Shown: positions 21,625 through 31,911 of the stretch, piece by piece | How the letters are laid out: every line of letters begins with the position of its first letter | Position numbering within the stretch: the first letter of the stretch is position 1 | Assembly: GCA_028583685.1 (NCBI GenBank) | Contig: JAMXIF010000058.1 | Coordinates: forward strand, 15,335,594-15,399,593 | Direction of reading: 5' to 3' | From: Petaurus breviceps papuanus | Lineage: Eukaryota; Chordata; Mammalia; Diprotodontia; Petauridae | DNA: 64,000 bases | Position numbers and translations under genes: made by a program | The notes under the pieces: generated by a model | What the model was told of the DNA's origin: nothing | Seen by the model: the letters and a program-made list of their open reading frames with translations, nothing else | The model's database searches: none

Positions 21625-22042
21625 ATGCACACTGGATTTGTACTCAGGAAGAGCTGAGCTGGAAATAATCACGGCAGAGTCATATAATTATGGCAACTCT
21701 CTGAGTTTCAATGTTCCCAGCTGAAAAGGAAGGATAATAATACCTCTACTGCCTAGTTCACAGGGGGGTTGGGAGGTAATAATAATAATAATAGCATTTA
21801 TATAGTATCTAATATGTGTCAGGCACAATGTGAGACATTTTACAAATACTATCTCAACAACCCAGAGAGGAAGGTATTATTATCCCCATTTTACAGATGA
21901 ACAAACTGAAGCAAACAGAAGTGACTTGCCCAGAGTCACAGAGCTAGTTAGTACTTAAGGTCACATTTGAACCCAGGTCTTCCTAACTTTAGATCCAGTG
22001 CTCTGTCCACAGATGTAAAATACTTTGCAAACTTTAGTGATA
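21625..22042 (+). repeat. MIR SINE split by a second MIR
   Basis: Sense MIR with GTTTCAATGTTCCCAGCTGA and AATAATACCTCTACTGCC to 21,775. Its 3' end GATGTAAAATACTTTGCAAA resumes at about 22,012 beyond a reverse MIR. Confidence 0.7.
21776..22007 (-). repeat. MIR SINE nested in a MIR
   Basis: Reverse MIR from AATAATAATAATAATAGC through CCCCATTTTACAGATGAACA to CCAGTGCTCTGTCCAC. Confidence 0.9.
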
Positions 22043-22083
22043 TCTAGATAGACAGACAGACAGGTAGATAGAGAGATAGATAT

Positions 22084-22146
<63 letters not shown>
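22043..22146. repeat. (TAGA/GACA)n and (GA)n microsatellite
   Basis: TAGATAGACAGACAG units grade into over 25 GA units. Confidence 0.97.
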
Positions 22147-22150
<4 letters not shown>

Positions 22151-22214
22151 TGTTATTATTTTTATCTCATGTCTTCTGATTATGTCATGGAAGCAGAGAC
22201 AGGGAAAATAAGTT

Positions 22215-22290
22215 GAATTTGGAATCAAAGGACCAAAGTACAAATTCTGACTCTGCCATTGTCATCTATGTGGCAAAGTGCCATATTTGT
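22215..22290 (+). repeat. MIR fragment
   Basis: TTGGAATCAAAGGACCAAAG and CTGACTCTGCCATTGTC resemble a MIR head. Confidence 0.4.
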
Positions 22291-22302
22291 TACCCCCTTG
22301 AC

Positions 22303-22905
22303 CTGGCCATACACTGAACTCTGGTCAAGGAGCTGAATAACTCTGGAGATAAACTAGCTAAGACCTAGGAAGGAGAAGAGCCCTGAATGAATGTCAGGCT
22401 AAGAAAGAATAATAATTCACGGTTACAGTGTTTATCTCCTTAAGGTTTACAAAGAACTTTCCTCATAAGAACCCTGTGATGAACATAGTGCAAATATAAT
22501 TATCCCCATTTTACAGATGAGATAACTGAGGTTCAGAGTGATGAATGACATCATGAGCTCTAATCCTATAGTTAGCAAGTGTCTGAGCCAAGACTCAAAC
22601 TCAGTTTCCCTGATTCCAAGTCTAGTGGGACTGTACTGCCATCCTGGATCCTGCTTCCTCCTCTTCCTTCTCAGGTGTGTATGAGAGAATGAGAGACATA
22701 TTGCTTAGGAAACAGACAGAATAATGGGGGGGGGGATGGAAGCTGAAGGGAAGGGTGGGGTTAAAGGGATAGAGTTTTCAGGGAGAGAAGAGGAAACAGA
22801 GAGAAAAAAGGGGGGAAGACAGATTCCAGTAATGTTTCCCATTTATTCTTCTCATTAAAAAAAAAAAACTATTCAGACTGGGGTGTAACCTCTTCAGTAT
22901 AATAC
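22303..22905 (+). repeat. local duplication, copy B
   Basis: Sister of 19,770-21,092 with the same block order (left unique block, reverse MIR at 22,408-22,632, right unique block). It lacks the AT expansion, the SINE and about 300 bp containing the 20,530-20,740 element. It stops at a large GGAA microsatellite. Confidence 0.75.
22408..22632 (-). repeat. MIR SINE
   Basis: Reverse MIR: CCTTAAGGTTTACAAAGAAC, CCCCATTTTACAGATGAGAT, then GTTAGCAAGTGTCTGAGCC. It corresponds to the MIR in copy A, so it was there before the duplication. Confidence 0.88.
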
Positions 22906-22914
22906 ACTAGGAAA

Positions 22915-23166
22915 AGAAGGAAGGAAAGGAAAGATGGAAGAGAGGGAGGAAGGGAGGGAAGGAAGGAAAGGAAGAGGGAAGGAAGGAAGGAAGGAAGGAA
23001 GGAAGGAAGGAAGGAAGGAAGGAAGGAAGGAAGGAAGGAAGGGAGGGAAGGAGGGAGGGAGGGAGGGAGGGAGGAAGGAAGGAAGGAAGGAAGGAAGGAA
23101 GGAAGGAAGGAAGGAAGGAAGGAAGGAAGGAAGGAAGGAAGGAAGGAAGGAAGGAAGGAAGGAAGG
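22915..23166. repeat. (GGAA)n/(GGGA)n microsatellite
   Basis: About 250 bp of polypurine tetranucleotide with a GGGA-rich block near 23,040-23,070. The long Pro/Ser/Phe/Leu and Glu/Gly/Arg/Lys frames across it are artefacts. Confidence 0.98.
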
Positions 23167-23167
23167 A

Positions 23168-23292
23168 GCCCCTGCTTTCAAGAAGTTTACATTAGGGGAA
23201 AGGTTGGGGAGATCCCTGAATGCCAGCCTAGCAGGCAACCCTGAAGTCAGCATCTGGAGATTGAACGTTCTCAAGGATGGGTAATGGGGTGG
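23168..23292 (-). repeat. L2 LINE fragment
   Basis: CCCCTGCTTTCAAGAAGTTT then ACATTAGGGGAAAGG, the reverse L2 end. Confidence 0.5.
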
Positions 23293-23409
23293 GAGGCCTT
23301 TGACAATCCAGCAGTATACTGTGATGTTTGGGTCCCCGTCTACAAGACACCCTTCTGAAAGCAAAGGTTATAGTTTCCAAAGACTAATCTATCTCTCTCA
23401 CATGTGGTG

Positions 23410-23540
23410 TTTTCTTTCCTCCACCACTAGTGCAGGGCTCTGCACACAGTAGGTATTTAAGAAATGCAAGATCACTAAGGACAAGGACTGTCTCATTTCT
23501 GTTTCTGTGTTCCTAGTATCTAGCACAGCACCTTCCAGCT
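23410..23540 (+). repeat. L2 LINE 3' remnant
   Basis: CTCTGCACACAGTAGGTATT and ACAAGGACTGTCTCATTTC are L2-end landmarks, rearranged or from two copies. 23,541-23,684 holds nothing recognised. Confidence 0.45.
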
Positions 23541-23684
23541 TCTGTTTTGTTTTTTCCTTGGGGGAGGGGTGTGGGTGAGGCCCTGGGCACCCAGTGAAGA
23601 AACATCCTCTACCAATGCTTAACCGTAACCCTTTTGCAATTCAGTCTTAGAGAGCTGCCTGGGAGGCACTGAGCACTTAAGTCA

Positions 23685-23960
23685 CAGGGTCACAGATTTA
23701 GAGTTGCCAGGGACCTTTGAGGTCCACTAGACCAATCTATCCCTCCATTTTACCAGTGAGGAACTGGGACCAAGAAAGTGATTCACATAAGGTCATATAG
23801 CTATTAAGCATCTGAGGTGAAATTTTAATGCAGATCCCCCTGACTTGAGGTCTCTCCACAATACTATGTTCCCTCTCATGAGTGACTGGCCCAGGGTGAC
23901 ATAGTCAATGTGTGGCAAATTTAGTCCCAGGCCTTCTACTATACCACACTATCTCTTAAA
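23685..23960 (-). repeat. MIR3/MIR SINE fragments
   Basis: Reverse MIR3: GATTTAGAGTTGCCAGGGAC, CTCCATTTTACCAGTGAGGA. A second partial core with CTGGCCCAGGGTGACATAG follows from 23,881. Confidence 0.8.
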
Positions 23961-24438
23961 TGTTTATATATGTAAAAAAACTAGCCATCTGAAAGCTGAG
24001 TTCCTTTCACTGGCTTAGGCTGTAAAGAAGTTGGAAAACCCCAAGGTTCTAGTTCTTTCAAGGAACTGATCCCCCTTTCCTCCCTCCACTTCCTTGGCTG
24101 GGGGCATCCCAAAACTTTCTGCTTTCCTAATAAGAACACACAAACAAGTCAGTGCCAGGAGGAAAGGGCTTTGGTCCTATTGGCCTTGGGGAGAATCCCC
24201 TGGGGAGCTCTACCCACGTCACTGAAACTCTGGAGGGAAGGGAATCAACCAGGGGAGGGTTTAGGGAAAGGCAGGAGCAGAGAGGGTGGCTTTTATCTGA
24301 ATGATGTGGCTTCTCTCTGAACACCTGAATGAGTCAATGGATGTTTCTTCCTTTCCCCTCCCTGAGCTTAGAGACTCCAAATGCTGGGCACTAAACTGGA
24401 TCCCGACATTCTTCTTAAAACCCCACCCCCACTCTCAT

Positions 24439-24440
<2 letters not shown>
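23961..24440. other. unassigned sequence
   Basis: No repeat or exon recognised. Confidence 0.4.
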
Positions 24441-24441
<1 letters not shown>

Positions 24442-24488
<47 letters not shown>

Positions 24489-24498
24489 NNNNNNNNNN

Positions 24499-24545
<47 letters not shown>
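24442..24545. repeat. (TG)n microsatellite with assembly gap
   Basis: TG run on both sides of 10 unknown bases (24,489-24,498). True length is unknown. Confidence 0.97.
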
Positions 24546-24546
<1 letters not shown>

Positions 24547-24745
24547 TTGGGAAGGCTGGTGGAGGCAGCCCTGGCTGTCTGCCACGTCCTGATCCACCTC
24601 CCACTTCATTCCCTGCCTGCAATTGTTTCCAATCGGTTTAGGAAATAGCGCTGAGAACAATTAGAAAAGATAACGAGAAAAGAATTACATAATTAAAGTC
24701 TGCCTGGATCTCAGGCATTTTAGAAAAGTCTGGGCAAAGCCCATG
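24546..24745. promoter_or_regulatory. candidate conserved non-coding element
   Basis: Repeat-free block with CAATTGTTTCCAATCGG (SOX/CCAAT-like), AATAGCGCTGAG, GAACAATTAG and TTACATAATTAAAG. Retained CpGs and homeodomain-type cores make it stand out. Inference. Confidence 0.4.
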
Positions 24746-24983
24746 GGGCCAAGAAAGAGGGGGAGAGGTGGAGGAGGGCCAATCCAGGGACTGTTAGCAG
24801 CTCAAGCTCCAAGGCCAAGGGGAAGGTCAATGTCTTCGTCCCTCATTTCCCACTGTTTTCTTTCCCTAAACACTCCTCCCTTTGGTTAATGCCTTCACAC
24901 TCCTGGGCTCATAGGAACGTAGAGGGGACCCAGCACTTTTACTTTAAGGGTCAAAGGCACTTAGAGCTGAAGATTTAAAGTTG

Positions 24984-25142
24984 GGGGAAATGCCGTACAG
25001 TGGGAAGAATCCTTCCTTCAGGAATCACAGGAACTGGGATGAAATCCTAGCCATGATACTACCTGTATGATCTTGAAGAAGACACTTAACCTCTCTCATC
25101 TATAAAATGAGATCCCTTCCAGTGCAAAGTCTATGATGATAC
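24984..25142 (+). repeat. MIR3 SINE
   Basis: AATGCCGTACAGTGGGAAGA head, CTGTATGATCTTGAAGAAGA, a shortened core and AAAGTCTATGATGATA. Confidence 0.75.
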
Positions 25143-26100
25143 GATAAGAAAGGAAGCAGTTAATTGGGAGGGTAGGACCTTTACATCAAATATCTGTGAT
25201 AAGGGTCTGATATTCAATATGCTGAGAGAATACTCATACAAATATTTGATTAAGAGGTATTTCTCAAAGAGCATGAATAAACAATTCTCAAAAGAATTGC
25301 AAACTGTTAACAACTATATGAAAGAATGCTCCAAAACACCAATAATAGAATTCAAAACAACATGAAGGTTTCACCTCACACCTAGTAAATTGGCAAAGGT
25401 GACATATGACTGGAATGTGAATGTTGGACAGACAATGGAAAAACACAGATTGACTATTAGTAGAGTTGAGTTTGTCCAACTTGTCTTGGAAAGTATTTGG
25501 ATTTATGCAAAGAGAATGGTTAAAATATCCATACCCTTTATTCTCAGATTCCCCTGCTAGGCACAGGGCCCAAGCAGATCAGAGATAGAAAGAGAGCTCT
25601 CACATACACCAAAATATTCATAGCAGCACCTTTCTGGTAACAAAGAACTGGAAACAAATTAAATACCAGCCCAGTTATTAGGGAATGGCTACACAAATTG
25701 TGTCCAAAAATGTAATGGAATATTATCACCCCATAAGAAATCATGACTGTGAATTTGGGAGGCAGGTAGTTAGCACAAAGGCTAGTAAGCCAAACCTAGA
25801 GACAAGAAGGTCTGAGTTCCCATCCTGCCTCTGATACTTGTATCTATCTGTATGACCAAGGGCAAGGCACAAAACCACTGCCTTTCTGTTTCCTTAACCA
25901 TAGAGGGGAAAAAAATGAGAAAAAAATATCCCAGCGGGACTGTGGGTGTGGAACATTGCATAGACTGTGGTGATTAGTTTGGATGAAATGTGTTGTTGTT
26001 TTTTAAATTCTTCGTTAGAAGGACTTATTGGATGGAGCACGGGGAGGATGTATTTGGAAAAGAAAGTAATGTAGGAAGAAAAAATAGCAACAAACATTTT
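25143..26100 (+). repeat. L1 LINE 3' end, interrupted by a SINE
   Basis: ORF2 end: AATATTTGATTAAGAGGTAT, AACTATATGAAAGAATGCTC, TTCATAGCAGCACCTTTCTG, GAATGGCTACACAAATTGTG, TAATGGAATATTATC. The 3' UTR resumes after 25,912 with TGTGGAACATTGCATAGACT and GTTAGAAGGACTTATTGG. Much more decayed than the L1 at 51.3 kb. Confidence 0.8.
25758..25912 (+). repeat. tRNA-derived/MIR-type SINE
   Basis: GGCAGGTAGTTAGCACAAAG head, TCTGAGTTCCCATCCTGCC B-box region, GTATGACCAAGGGCAAGG. Inserted into the L1. Confidence 0.7.
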
Positions 26101-26159
26101 TAAATGAATTAGGAGGGATTTTAGAAGAAATCTATCTTAGCCTAGCTACAGTACAAATG

Positions 26160-26282
26160 GCAATGGAGGTCAGGGAGCCCAAGTGACTTCCCCCAGGTGA
26201 TTTAAGTAGTAGGTCACTTAGCCAGCACTTGAATGGCTGGTCCTCTAATTCCCAGTCTACTGTTCTTTTGGTCACTATGAAT
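26160..26282 (-). repeat. MIR SINE fragment
   Basis: Reverse MIR core: GCCCAAGTGACTTCCCCCAG through GTAGGTCACTTAGCC. Confidence 0.55.
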
Positions 26283-26885
26283 TGGCCAAGAAACAGGCTC
26301 AGAGATTACTGGTCTCAAAGAGGTCTCAGTCACCTTGACTTTACAAATGATTCAATCCAGGTACACAGGATAAATGATGAGCAACTATGCCTTGCCATAC
26401 AGTGATGGGGCTCCATCTACCAACATCTGTAAAATGCTTTGAAATCCCTCAAATTCTCCTAACTTGAATTGTTCCCCTTCCCCGCCTTCTGACCCTGGAG
26501 CTACAATTGGAGGAAGTTTCTTCCCTGGGTCATGTTAGCACACCAGGCCAGGGTACTGTCAATCAATCAACATCTAAGGCCTCCCCAGCAACCCTTGCCC
26601 AAGACATCCTGGCTGACTGAGCTCCCATGAGTAGGTTGGAGTCAAGAGACCTGGGTGACTTGGAAAGAAGTTTCCCTAACTTGAAGAGTGATCTTTTCTC
26701 TCCTGGTGCATGCTTATTAGGAATAAATAGAAAAAGGATTCCATCCATTCATTTTTGCCCCTAGCTGTCTCATCAAGTTCTCTCCCCAGGGTCTCAGGTA
26801 GGAAAAGGCTGACAATCCCCTCCCCTCCCTCCTCTTCAATCTCCACCTGAGTCAGGAGTGTTTTTGGCATAGCAATCCCCTGCTC
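26283..26885. other. unassigned sequence
   Basis: Nothing recognised. Confidence 0.4.
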
Positions 26886-26889
26886 CTGT

Positions 26890-27115
26890 TGCCTCTCCCG
26901 GGAGCTGGAAAGCAGCTTGAGGAATGGTTTGTAAATGCAACTTATCCTTTATTATAACTGAAGGAGGGAGTGGGGGGGGTCGTGTTTTTGTAAAGCCCTG
27001 AATTCAAAGGGGAAAGTGTCATAGCAGATTGAGAGCAGAGGTTTTCATTTAATTCTCTGAAAGTCTCAGATTTCGGATGAAAACTTAAGTCATTTCCATT
27101 TGGTCAGTTCTTTCC
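26890..27115. promoter_or_regulatory. candidate conserved non-coding element
   Basis: Repeat-free block with GTAAATGCAACTTATCC, TTTATTATAACTG, TTTCATTTAATTCTCTG and GATTTCGGATGAAAACTTAA, interrupted by a G-run near 26,975. Motif content suggests an enhancer-like element. Inference. Confidence 0.35.
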
Positions 27116-27189
27116 ACCATGAGGTCTGTGAGCATACCCCTATAGCACAGCCCCTTTTCTTCTGCTACCACTGCTTTCCTACCCATGTG

Positions 27190-27367
27190 GGGCAAGAGGG
27201 CTGAATATGGAGTCATTGAAGCTACACTCAAATCCCAGCTCTGCCACTTAATGCCTTTGTGCCCTTAGGCAAGTCACACTCTCTGGGCCTCAGTTTCCTC
27301 ACCTGTAAAGCAAAAGGGGTTGGACTAGATGACCTCTAAGCATCCTTCTATCCCTAGATCTATGATC
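27190..27367 (+). repeat. MIR3 SINE
   Basis: AAATCCCAGCTCTGCCACTT, CTCAGTTTCCTCACCTGTAA, GGTTGGACTAGATGACCTCT, CTAGATCTATGATC. Confidence 0.92.
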
Positions 27368-27369
27368 AT

Positions 27370-27960
27370 AAGACACACACACATCATATCAGGTGGGTGT
27401 CCCAGCTCAGAAATTGAAAAGCAACTGGTAGAAGAAAGGTAAGGTCATGATACTCCCATGGGAGAACCCTTTGCATCTCAAGGGTTAGCAACACAGTGTG
27501 CTTTGGGAGGAAACAGCTTTGTCTGGAAGAGAAGGCAGGCGCGGTGTGAATGCTGCAATCTGAACCCAAATTACAGCAGAACACATAGCACAGAGGGGTC
27601 ACTGATGGCAAACTTGTGTCCTTTGCTAACCAGTAAGAGAACAATGGGGAAAGGGGGTGTGAGGGTGAGAGCATGCTAGGCTCTCCACCAACAGCTCACC
27701 CTAACCCCTCTGGGAGGAAGGCACAAAACGCCACACTTCATATAGGCTCATCTGGTTGCCAATGGATACCAGGCAATCATATTGTTCTGGCCCCAGATAA
27801 AAGTACCATAATCAATAAAGAGTATTTATTCCTCTTCTTGGTTGTGAGGAGTTCAAAGATTTTTTATATATCTATTACTTTACTGTCATCATACCTGTGG
27901 AGGTATTGTTGTAGGGAGAGAGGGGACAGAGAGGACAGTCCAGTACACATTTATTCCAAT
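27370..27960. other. unassigned sequence
   Basis: No repeat or exon recognised. Confidence 0.4.
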
Positions 27961-27962
27961 CT

Positions 27963-28320
27963 ATTACATTAAATATTTATTAAACTCCTCCTCTGTGCAA
28001 AGCTAGATAGAATTCAGGTCCCTAGAGGCAAGAGGACCTGAGTTCAAACCTGACCTCTGGCTCTTACTAGGTGTGTGACCCTGGGCAAGTCACTTAACCC
28101 TGTTTGACTCAGTTTTCTCATCTGTAAAATGAGCTGGAGAAGGAAATGGCAAGCCACTTGAGTATCTTTGCCAAGAAAACCCCAAATGGAGTCATGAAGA
28201 TTCAGATACAACCAATCAATTAAACAACAACAATGTACAAAGCACTTTTCCAGGTGCTGGGGAAAGAGACAAGATATAAAACAGTTCTTGTCTTCAAGGA
28301 CATTACATTCTCAGTCTCCT
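27963..28320 (-). repeat. L2 LINE 3' end split by MAR1
   Basis: Reverse L2: AAATATTTATTAAACTCC left of the MAR1, then CAGGTGCTGGGGAAAGAGAC and TCTTCAAGGACATTACATTC right of it. Confidence 0.8.
28001..28233 (+). repeat. MAR1 SINE
   Basis: Sense MAR1 with a short internal deletion in the head, then GGGCAAGTCACTTAACCCTG, GAGCTGGAGAAGGAAATGGC, GCCAAGAAAACCCCAAATGG and an AACAACAACAA tail. The flanks TGTGCAAAG/TGTACAAAG look like a diverged target duplication. Confidence 0.93.
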
Positions 28321-28339
28321 CCATTTTACACATGAAGAA

Positions 28340-28660
28340 ACTAAAGTTCTGTGTGAGTACAAGGTAGGTCAAATTAAATGGACAGATATTAAATCCTTAG
28401 AGCTGCTCAGAAGTAGAGGGATCATAGAAGTACAAAAGCCCAGCACACAATTAAATACCATTTTAAAAATGTTTATTACATTCATATTTATATTACTAGG
28501 AAATATAGTAATAAATTATGGTGAAATGTGGTAGTAAATTACTACCATGTACAGTATAGGACTCATGGATATGCCAAGGAAGAGTCAGGGACTAAAAAAT
28601 TGATTTTAAACAAAAGAGGACTTGACACAGGAATGCCAATGAAAGTTTGTAACAGATATA
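28340..28660. other. unassigned sequence
   Basis: AT-rich. Nothing named beyond a MIR scrap (CCATTTTACACATGAAGAAA, about 28,322). Confidence 0.4.
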
Positions 28661-28664
28661 TTTG

Positions 28665-28865
28665 GCAAAGGAATGGTGTTGTGAAAAGAAGACTGCATTT
28701 AGAGTCGGAAGCCTTGGGTTTGAATTCGGGCTCTGTCATGTCCTTGTTGTCTGACCTGAGCATGTCATGACTTTATTATAGGCCTTAGTTCTTTCAGCTG
28801 TAAAATAAAATAACTGAATGAGATGGTCTCCTATGTGGCTTCTGGCTCTAAAGCCTGTGATTCCT
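28665..28865 (+). repeat. MIR3 SINE
   Basis: GTGTTGTGAAAAGAAGACTG head, GGTTTGAATTCGGGCTCTG, CAGCTGTAAAATAAAATAAC, CTCTAAAGCCTGTGATTCC end. Confidence 0.82.
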
Positions 28866-28944
28866 ACCTGCTTTCTCATCCTAACACACAGTCCAGTTAC
28901 GAGGATCACTTCCAATAGATTTTTTAAAGTGCCCATTAATTCAT

Positions 28945-29600
28945 CTGTGACCATTCATTCAAAACCTCTATATGCCAGAACCTAAGCTAAGCACTGGGAA
29001 TACAAAAAGCAAAAGAAATACAATCCCTGCCCTCCTAGTACTTACATTCTGCAGGGTGGATAACAATATGTTCGGAGATAAAGAACTGCAAGATACACAT
29101 AAAACAAGTGCAAAGGGGTTTCAGCCAGGGCATTACCAATTAGGGGAGTCAAGAGAAACCTCTTAGCTAGGCTGGTACCTGAACTGAGTCTTGTTGGGAG
29201 CTGGGGGCTCTAAGAGGGGGCAACAAGGAGAGAAAGCATTCCAGGCACAGAGAATAGCCTGCACAAAGGTATGACTTAGAGGAGAACAAATGTCACCTAT
29301 GGGAGAGAAGTAGACTGGTTTGACTGAAATATAGAGGGCTTGGGGGATGGTAGTGTATAATAGTTTGGAAAGAGGGGCTGGAGCTAAACAGTGATAGACT
29401 TTAAATGACAAACAAGGAAGCTTCTATTTTCTTTGAGAGCCAATAGGGAGCCAATGACGTTTCTTGAGTTCTTGACAGTCAGGGTTATGCTTTAGGAATA
29501 TTCATCTGTCAGCTGAGTGGGATGCAGTAGAGAGGGAAGAGGTTCCATGCAGGAGTATGTAGGAAGACCAGTCAGGAGGCAATCACTATCCTCCATTAGC
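28945..29600 (-). repeat. L2 LINE, long 3' segment
   Basis: Reverse L2 in full order: GCTAAGCACTGGGAATACAA, TCCCTGCCCTCCTAGTACTT, AGAAAGCATTCCAGGCACAG, GAGCCAATAGGGAGCCAATG, and GAAGACCAGTCAGGAGGCAA, the reverse of the L2 'gcctcctaactggtct' landmark. Confidence 0.9.
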
Positions 29601-29732
29601 TTCACCTAGGGTGGGTGTGGACTTTTGGGTAAAGAGAAGAAGAAGGGTATGAGAGATTTTGTTGAGGTAGACTCGGCAAGACCGTGTCCCTTAGATGAGC
29701 TACTAGAGGGAGTTTTACACTGCTTTGGGAAG

Positions 29733-29895
29733 GGAAGTATGGTATAATTGATAAAAAGACCCTGGGACTTGGATCCAGAAGACCTGAATTTGAGACCTGG
29801 GTCTATGACTTGCTAACTGTTTGCCTTTGGCTCATTTCACTAAGTCATTTACTTCTCTGGACCACAGTTTTCTCACCTATAAAATGAGGTGGTTG
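29733..29895 (+). repeat. MIR3 SINE
   Basis: AGTATGGTATAATTGATAAA head, ACAGTTTTCTCACCTATAAA, cut off after the core. Confidence 0.8.
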
Positions 29896-29964
29896 TTGTT
29901 TTAGTCATTTTTTTTCTCAATGGGACTTATTAATAATAACTGGACTTATTAATGTCAATGGACT

Positions 29965-30178
29965 TAATAATAATAATAATAGCATTTATATAGTTAGCAA
30001 AGATTTGCACAGTCCTTTTTGCCTGTTACTTTGTTTGAGCTTCACAACAATCCAGTGAGGTAGGTGCTATTATTATACCCATTTTATGGATAAGGAAATA
30101 GGCTTAGAGAGATTCTAAGTGACTTACCCAAAGTCACACAGTTATCAAGTAAACTTTACAAACTCTGACATTTTATGC
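29965..30178 (-). repeat. MIR SINE
   Basis: AATAATAATAATAATAGCAT, GCTTCACAACAATCCAGTGA, TACCCATTTTATGGATAAGG, CCAAAGTCACACAGTTATC. Confidence 0.9.
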
Positions 30179-30212
30179 TCAATAGATGATTTCACAATGC
30201 CTTTTGTGTGTG

Positions 30213-30385
30213 TTTCTCCCTCCCTTTCCCCTTTCTCTCGATCCCCATATTTCCTCTGTTTGTCTGTCTCTCCCTCCCTCCCTTTTCCTCTATCTATACA
30301 TCTGTCTATCCCTCCTTCTGTCCCTCCCTTTCCATCTGTCTGTCTCCATGTCTGTGTCTGTCTCCGTGTCTGTCCTTCTCCCTAT
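30213..30385. repeat. TCCC/TCTG-rich pyrimidine tract
   Basis: Imperfect TCCC, TCTG and TCTA units. The overlapping open frames are low-complexity artefacts. Confidence 0.9.
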
Positions 30386-30389
30386 TACT

Positions 30390-30699
30390 AATGTTGTTTA
30401 CAACTTCCCTCCAAGGCAAAAAAATAAAGTCTGCTGATTATGATGTCACCCATACCTGAATTTTGTGGTGTCTTCTGTTACTACAGCAACTGGTTGTATG
30501 TCACCCCTTCATTATAGAAGCCAAAAGGCTGTCAAGAAAACAATTGCTTGGGGTTTATAGTAGTGAAATAGAAATGGGGAGTCTTAAATCCTTATAGGAA
30601 CAAAGTGACCAAGGAAACCACCCCCATCCCCAAGGCACCAAAGGCAAAAAGAGAAAAAACACCCCAAACCTAACCTCATTCCCCAAAAAATCTTAAATA
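30390..30699. other. unassigned sequence
   Basis: Nothing recognised. An A/C-rich patch lies near 30,610-30,680. Confidence 0.4.
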
Positions 30700-30945
30700 A
30701 GGCAAAAGATAAAGCATTTAGCATATAGGCAGAATTGTTCTTAAAGAGGATGATTCACAGAGCTTTAGGTGAATTGTTAGCTTCTCTTTCTGTTAACAAT
30801 GGCTCCAATTCCCAGCTATAAGAAGCTATCAAACCAGCCTCATTCTGGCATTTGAGCCAAGTCAGAGGGCTTTCAGGCTTACTGTCTGTCTGCTCTGAGA
30901 TGATCCTGCAATTATTCTCAGCATTGGGTCAGTCAGACTTTATTT
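30700..30945. promoter_or_regulatory. weak candidate regulatory element
   Basis: Repeat-free block with CTGTTAACAATGGCTCC (SOX-like ACAATGG next to GTTAAC) and balanced composition. Inference. Confidence 0.27.
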
Positions 30946-31014
30946 CACCCCCGACCCTAGCACCATTTTCCTTCCTATGTTCTGGCAACACCCAAAGCCA
31001 CTGAGAATCACTTC

Positions 31015-31570
31015 AACATGGACTGGCTATTGTATGCAGGGGAAGATGCTAGGTGCTGAAAGAGATACAGATAGAAATAAAAAAGACAAAAGATAAATGG
31101 TCCCTGTCCTCAAAAAACTTGCAATCTAGTTATGGAAGATATGGACACAAAGAACTCTAATCAAAAGATTTTCTTAGTGTCCAAGAGGTTAGAAATACTA
31201 TGGCTTGGCAACTAGGGTGGGACCTTGGACTCAGGAAGATTTGGGTTCAGATTCCATTTCTGATATTAGCTGTACCACCATGGGCACACAAGTAAACTTG
31301 GGGGAGCTCCAAACAACATTCTCTGTCACAGATTGACTGTGGTCAGTGTCAGTAGAGTTTCCTGAGGTACTTGACCATGGTGACCACTAAGAGATGTACT
31401 GTATGATTTCAAAGGAGAGATCAAATACAGCTGGAGGCATTATGGAAGACTACAAGGAGATGTGTTTAGCTGGGATTTGAGGTCCAAAAATCAGAAAGGT
31501 GAGGGTATTCCAGGCAAGAGCAAAAAAGGGGTGCAAAGTGGTGGGACAAACTTGAGGAATTATTTGTAAA
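31015..31570 (-). repeat. L2 LINE split by a SINE
   Basis: AGATGCTAGGTGCTGAAAGA and TCCCTGTCCTCAAAAAACTT at left. TTAGCTGGGATTTGAGGTCC, GAGGGTATTCCAGGCAAGAG at right. Reverse L2. Confidence 0.75.
31185..31375 (+). repeat. MIR-head SINE with alternative 3' module
   Basis: TGGACTCAGGAAGATTTGGG tRNA/core part, then a 3' module (ACAGATTGACTGTGGTCAGT, GTAGAGTTTCCTGA) unlike MIR or MAR1, shared with 46,005-46,215. Confidence 0.55.
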
Positions 31571-31574
31571 ATCC

Positions 31575-31810
31575 TTAGAATCACAAGATATGAGTTGAAA
31601 AGTGGTCACCCCAGTGGTCTCTTAGTCCAAACCATTATTGAAAAATAATCCACCTATGTGAAACCTGACTAGCAGCTCAGACAGACTTGGCTAGGAAGTA
31701 CCCAGCAAGGGAAAACCACTACTTGCCAAACTAGCCCATTCTAGACTGGCACAACTCTATTTGGTAGGAAGACCCCAGCTTCTTTCTGAAAGACGACAAT
31801 AGGATTACAG
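31575..31810 (-). repeat. L3/CR1 LINE 3' end
   Basis: Reverse CR1 terminus: GAATCACAAGATATGAGTTG, TCTCTTAGTCCAAACC, AAAACCACTACTTGCCAA, TAGGAAGACCCCAGCTTC, in the order also seen from 54,717. Confidence 0.7.
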
Positions 31811-31911
31811 GTTCCTACCTTAGAGAGGAAAAAGACCAGGAGGTAATGCTGAGGACCAATCATATTATCAGAAATTTAGTTCTGAATAAGACTTTTGGGG
31901 TCCACTGAGAG

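Noticed and set aside
22894-23364. 156-codon minus-strand frame rich in Leu-Pro-Ser-Phe repeats
   Set aside because: It is the translation of a (GGAA)n microsatellite; the flanks show no exon signals.
25143-26100. Possible processed pseudogene (A-rich, intronless look)
   Set aside because: The text follows the L1 ORF2 end and 3' UTR in order.
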